From Clostridia bacterium (GTDB lineage Bacteria > Bacillota > Clostridia > Christensenellales > UBA1242): DNA of 9,229 bases. Below the pieces are notes generated by a model. The model made no database searches, was not told the origin of the DNA, and saw nothing but the letters and a program-made list of their open reading frames with translations. Shown here piece by piece: positions 7,181 through 9,229 of this stretch (the stretch's first letter is position 1; the number at the start of each line of letters is the position of its first letter). The stretch spans positions 1-9,229 of the forward strand of contig JAFZUF010000052.1 of assembly GCA_017618475.1 (NCBI GenBank), written 5' to 3'. The translations under genes and the position numbers were made by a program.

Positions 7181-7210
7181 ATATAACTAAATACAACTTA
7201 GCACAACTAA
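7181..7210. repeat. Three tandem 10-bp AT-rich repeats upstream of the rpmF promoter
   Basis: Plus-strand units ATATAACTAA, ATACAACTTA and GCACAACTAA are adjacent with exactly 10-bp spacing and share an AACT core. They occupy the ackA-rpmF gap about 12 bp upstream of the rpmF -35 box. The near-helical period would put the copies on one DNA face, as for an activator or UP-like region, but short AT-rich repeats can arise by chance. Confidence 0.5.
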
Positions 7211-7221
7211 AAATGATTAAA

Positions 7222-8259
7222 TTATTTCGCCGCTTGAATTAATTTTTCACATTCCAACGCAATCATTAATTCTTCGTTGGTTTTAATCACTAATTTTTGG
7301 CAATTTGGTAAAAAGTCAAAATATTTCATCACTCGTTCAGAGACAAACTTACGATACAAACCGACACCACCCGTCCAAACAATCGCATCACAACCGCGCA
7401 TTTCCGCAACATAACTACCAATGTATTGTACTAAACGATGAATATAAACATCGATTGCAATTTTTACTCGAGGATTTGTTTCCATGACAGGTTCCAAATC
7501 ACGCAAATCAAAAGAAATTCCTGTTAAACCTTTCAAACCACAAGATTTATTTAAATAAGTAATAGCCTCATCAATCGTAAAATTGTGCTTGGCACATAAA
7601 ATACTTAACGCCGCGGGATCAATATCGCCCGAACGTGTTCCCATTACCAAACCGGCAAGTGGTGTCATACCCATACTGGTATCAATGCATTTACCATATT
7701 CTACCGCGCAAATACTGGCACCGTTACCAATATGACATGTTACTAACTTCAAATCTTTTAACGGTTTACCCAATTGCTTGGCTGCTTGTTCCGCCACGTA
7801 TTGGTGACTGGTACCATGGAAACCATATTTACGGATGCCATACTGTTCATAATCTTCCATCGGAATACCATACAAATAAGCCCCGGGTTCCATCGTACTA
7901 TGGAATGCTGTATCAAAAACCAAAATATTGGGTAAATCCGGCATTTGTGCACGGCAAGCTCGCACGCCAGCCATAGCAGCAGGATTGTGTAATGGTGCCA
8001 AAAATTCAATTTTATCCATTTCCGCTAACACTTCATCTGTAACCAACACACTGGATTTAAATTTCTCACCACCATGCACCACACGGTGTCCCACCGCTTT
8101 AATTTCTTTTAAATCAACCTTGGATAAAATCTCTTGAATTGCTGCTGCGTGATCGGTCACCCTTTGAATATCTTCGTCAATAATTTTTTCTTGTGTTGTG
8201 GTTTCAACCACTTGGTACTTCACTGAACCGCTGCCGCAGTTTAAAACTAAAATCTTCAT
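7222..8259 (-). CDS. ackA: Acetate kinase, shortened
   Basis: Catalyses acetyl phosphate + ADP to acetate + ATP, the energy-yielding last step of fermentative acetate formation, usually paired with Pta (not in this window). ASKHA-fold residues are present: Asn7, Ser10, Ser12 and Lys14 in NCGSGSVK; Arg59 in VGHRVVHGG; PLHNP with His91; Asp116 in FDTAFH; His148 in YGFHGTSH; HIGNGAS (176-182); MGTRSGDIDP with Arg209; and TNEE (327-330). The protein has 345 residues against about 395-400 typically. About 30 are missing between the N-terminal strands and VGHRVVHGG, and about 20 near the C-terminus before TNEE. The usual TAGIGEN loop reads TGGVGLY (296-302), losing the Glu-Asn pair. The catalytic set otherwise looks whole, so an active but compact kinase is likely. 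The ATG at 8259 directly follows an extended -10. Divergent from tmcAL. Confidence 0.94.
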   Translation of the reverse strand: MKILVLNCGSGSVKYQVVETTTQEKIIDEDIQRVTDHAAAIQEILSKVDLKEIKAVGHRVVHGGEKFKSSVLVTDEVLAEMDKIEFLAPLHNPAAMAGVRACRAQMPDLPNILVFDTAFHSTMEPGAYLYGIPMEDYEQYGIRKYGFHGTSHQYVAEQAAKQLGKPLKDLKLVTCHIGNGASICAVEYGKCIDTSMGMTPLAGLVMGTRSGDIDPAALSILCAKHNFTIDEAITYLNKSCGLKGLTGISFDLRDLEPVMETNPRVKIAIDVYIHRLVQYIGSYVAEMRGCDAIVWTGGVGLYRKFVSERVMKYFDFLPNCQKLVIKTNEELMIALECEKLIQAAK

Positions 8260-8266
8260 ATATTAT

Positions 8267-8275
8267 ATTGTAGCA
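8267..8275 (-). promoter_or_regulatory. Extended -10 promoter of ackA
   Basis: Minus-strand TGCTACAAT fits the extended -10 form TGnTAtAAT. The hexamer TACAAT (8267-8272) ends 7 nt before the ackA ATG (8259). No good -35 box was found at 16-18 bp, which the TGn extension may offset. A second TATAAT at 8262-8267 lies too close to the ATG to be the main -10. No Shine-Dalgarno sequence precedes the ATG. Confidence 0.68.
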
Positions 8276-8288
8276 TAAATTTTTTTTG

Positions 8289-8297
8289 TGGTATAAT
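8289..8297 (+). promoter_or_regulatory. Extended -10 promoter of tmcAL
   Basis: Plus-strand TGGTATAAT is a perfect extended -10. TATAAT (8292-8297) ends 8 nt before the tmcAL ATG (8306). The -35 region is poor (TTGTAG at 8268-8273, 18-bp spacer). A run of eight T (8280-8287) lies between this promoter and that of ackA. The start codons of the two divergent genes are separated by only 46 bp. No Shine-Dalgarno sequence is present. Confidence 0.72.
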
Positions 8298-8305
8298 AAA
8301 TTATC

Positions 8306-9229
8306 ATGAAAATTGCGGTGATCATTGCGGAATTTAATCCCTTACATAAGGGCCATGAATATTTAATTCAGCAAACTCGCCAAATTACAGACTGTACGCA
8401 CATTGTGGTAATCCAAACCGGTAACTTTACCCAACGGGCAGAACCGGCAATTATGGAAAAACACCTTCGTGCACAAAGCGCAATCATGTGCGGAGTGGAT
8501 GCTGTTTTAGAGATGCCCACCGCTTTCGCAACCAGTAATGCCGAAGTTTTTGCCAAAGCTGGTGTACAATTGGCCAATGCTTTGCCACATGCCAGCTATT
8601 TAGTATTTGGTGTCGAAGATAACAACATTGCAATATTAAAAAAAATTGCTTATGTTAAATTATTAAAAAGTCGTGAATTTGATAAATACATCAAAGTTCA
8701 CCTGAAAGCCGGTTTATCTTACAATGCAGCCCAAGCCGAAGTAATTAAAAAATTGTTACCCGAAATTCCACCACTTGTAATTACAAAAATTTTAAATGGT
8801 AGTAACAATGTTTTAGCGATTGAATATTTGCGCGAACTTTACCGTCTGCACAGTTCAATTCAACCAATTCCAGTTACACGCATTAAAGACGAATCTAAAC
8901 AAACCAATACCAGTGCGTTGGCTATCCGTGATGCCTACTACAACCAAACCATGTCAATTGAAAATTACATTCCCGCTCAAGTTTTACCGTTCACAATGCA
9001 GGCCATGGAAAAACACCCAATCAAAGAAATGTTTGAATCGACCATATTGTTTAGCGCTTTAACTGACCCTGACGTCAAAAATACCTATAATGCTACACCC
9101 GAAATTGCTAATCTATTTCGTGGTTCACGCCCGGTAACCTACCAACAATTAAATGCGGTCACACCAAATCGTTACTACACCGTAGAACAACTTAAACGTG
9201 TGGCCTTACACAGTGCCTTGGGGGTAACG
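8306..9229 (+). CDS. tmcAL: tRNA(Met) cytidine acetate ligase TmcAL (partial, runs off right edge)
   Basis: TmcAL (formerly YlbM) uses ATP and acetate to form N4-acetylcytidine at the wobble position of elongator tRNA-Met. The N-terminus has the nucleotidyltransferase-like HxGH motif (His14, Gly16, His17) in AEFNPLHKGHEYL. It is followed by family blocks GNFTQRAEPAI (about 40-50), a GVDAVLEMP stretch (about 64-72) and YLVFGVEDN. Further on, NNVLAIEYL and the TSALAIRDAY block resemble the S-x-x-x-IR nucleotide-binding motif. 308 codons are present against a family length near 400, so about a quarter is cut by the window edge; no in-frame stop was seen. The enzyme needs acetate, so a position divergent from acetate kinase is suggestive, though the two genes have separate promoters. 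The start is ATG at 8306, directly after an extended -10, with no SD. Confidence 0.95.
   Translation, partial: MKIAVIIAEFNPLHKGHEYLIQQTRQITDCTHIVVIQTGNFTQRAEPAIMEKHLRAQSAIMCGVDAVLEMPTAFATSNAEVFAKAGVQLANALPHASYLVFGVEDNNIAILKKIAYVKLLKSREFDKYIKVHLKAGLSYNAAQAEVIKKLLPEIPPLVITKILNGSNNVLAIEYLRELYRLHSSIQPIPVTRIKDESKQTNTSALAIRDAYYNQTMSIENYIPAQVLPFTMQAMEKHPIKEMFESTILFSALTDPDVKNTYNATPEIANLFRGSRPVTYQQLNAVTPNRYYTVEQLKRVALHSALGVT

Noticed and set aside
2740..8577. Many reading frames of 60-113 codons on either strand overlapping the named genes
   Set aside because: All overlap strongly supported genes in other frames and show no family signature.
1..9229. Mycoplasma-type code with TGA as tryptophan
   Set aside because: Trp residues examined are encoded by TGG and no in-frame TGA is needed. 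TGA is not seen as a stop either, because all six complete genes end in TAA, so the code is compatible with the standard one but not tested further.
1..9229. CRISPR array, tRNA or rRNA genes, insertion sequence ends
   Set aside because: No regularly spaced direct repeats, cloverleaf-like stretches, rRNA motifs or transposase-like coding were seen; coding regions fill almost the whole window.

Overview
The window looks like a piece of a low-GC (roughly 40% by eye) bacterial chromosome from the Bacillota/Mycoplasmatota side, probably an anaerobe or host-associated species with a streamlined genome. Pointers are TmcAL (a mainly Firmicutes tRNA-modification enzyme), the rpmF/ackA/tmcAL neighbourhood, an acetate kinase, and a conjugation-type membrane protein. 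Species-level placement is not possible from sequence alone. All six complete genes end in TAA, and Trp is always TGG where I read it, so nothing suggests a recoded TGA.

Layout, right to left on the minus strand. At the right edge tmcAL (8306-9229, plus strand, cut by the edge) diverges from ackA (7222-8259). Then come rpmF and hflX, overlapping by 11 bp. Next is glnS, then a LOG/SLOG-family nucleotide-binding protein whose GTG directly follows the glnS stop, then ychF. These last three look like one operon. Left of ychF, after 51 bp, a single minus-strand reading frame starts at 2670 and stays open for all 890 codons to base 1. It is a large, incomplete membrane protein that best resembles the VirB6/TrbL-like channel proteins of Gram-positive and mycoplasma integrative conjugative elements. 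The left 2.7 kb is therefore probably the edge of a mobile element or an embedded type IV secretion locus next to housekeeping genes.

The most striking pattern is in gene starts. All five genes that appear to begin a transcription unit (VirB6-like gene, glnS, rpmF, ackA, tmcAL) have a sigma-70-type -10 hexamer ending only 5 to 8 nt before the ATG, and none has a Shine-Dalgarno sequence. That geometry predicts leaderless or nearly leaderless mRNAs. By contrast, the operon-internal LOG gene has a perfect AAGGAGG, so the ribosome probably still uses SD pairing inside operons.

A second theme is protein compaction. YchF lacks its whole coiled-coil insertion (305 versus about 363 residues) while keeping every ATPase motif and the C-terminal TGS domain. 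AckA is about 50 residues short with an altered GIGEN-type loop. HflX stops right after its G domain. The housekeeping genes serve ribosome function and translation (L32, HflX, YchF, GlnRS, TmcAL) and acetate/ATP metabolism (AckA). No RNA gene, CRISPR array, insertion sequence or convincing intrinsic terminator was seen.
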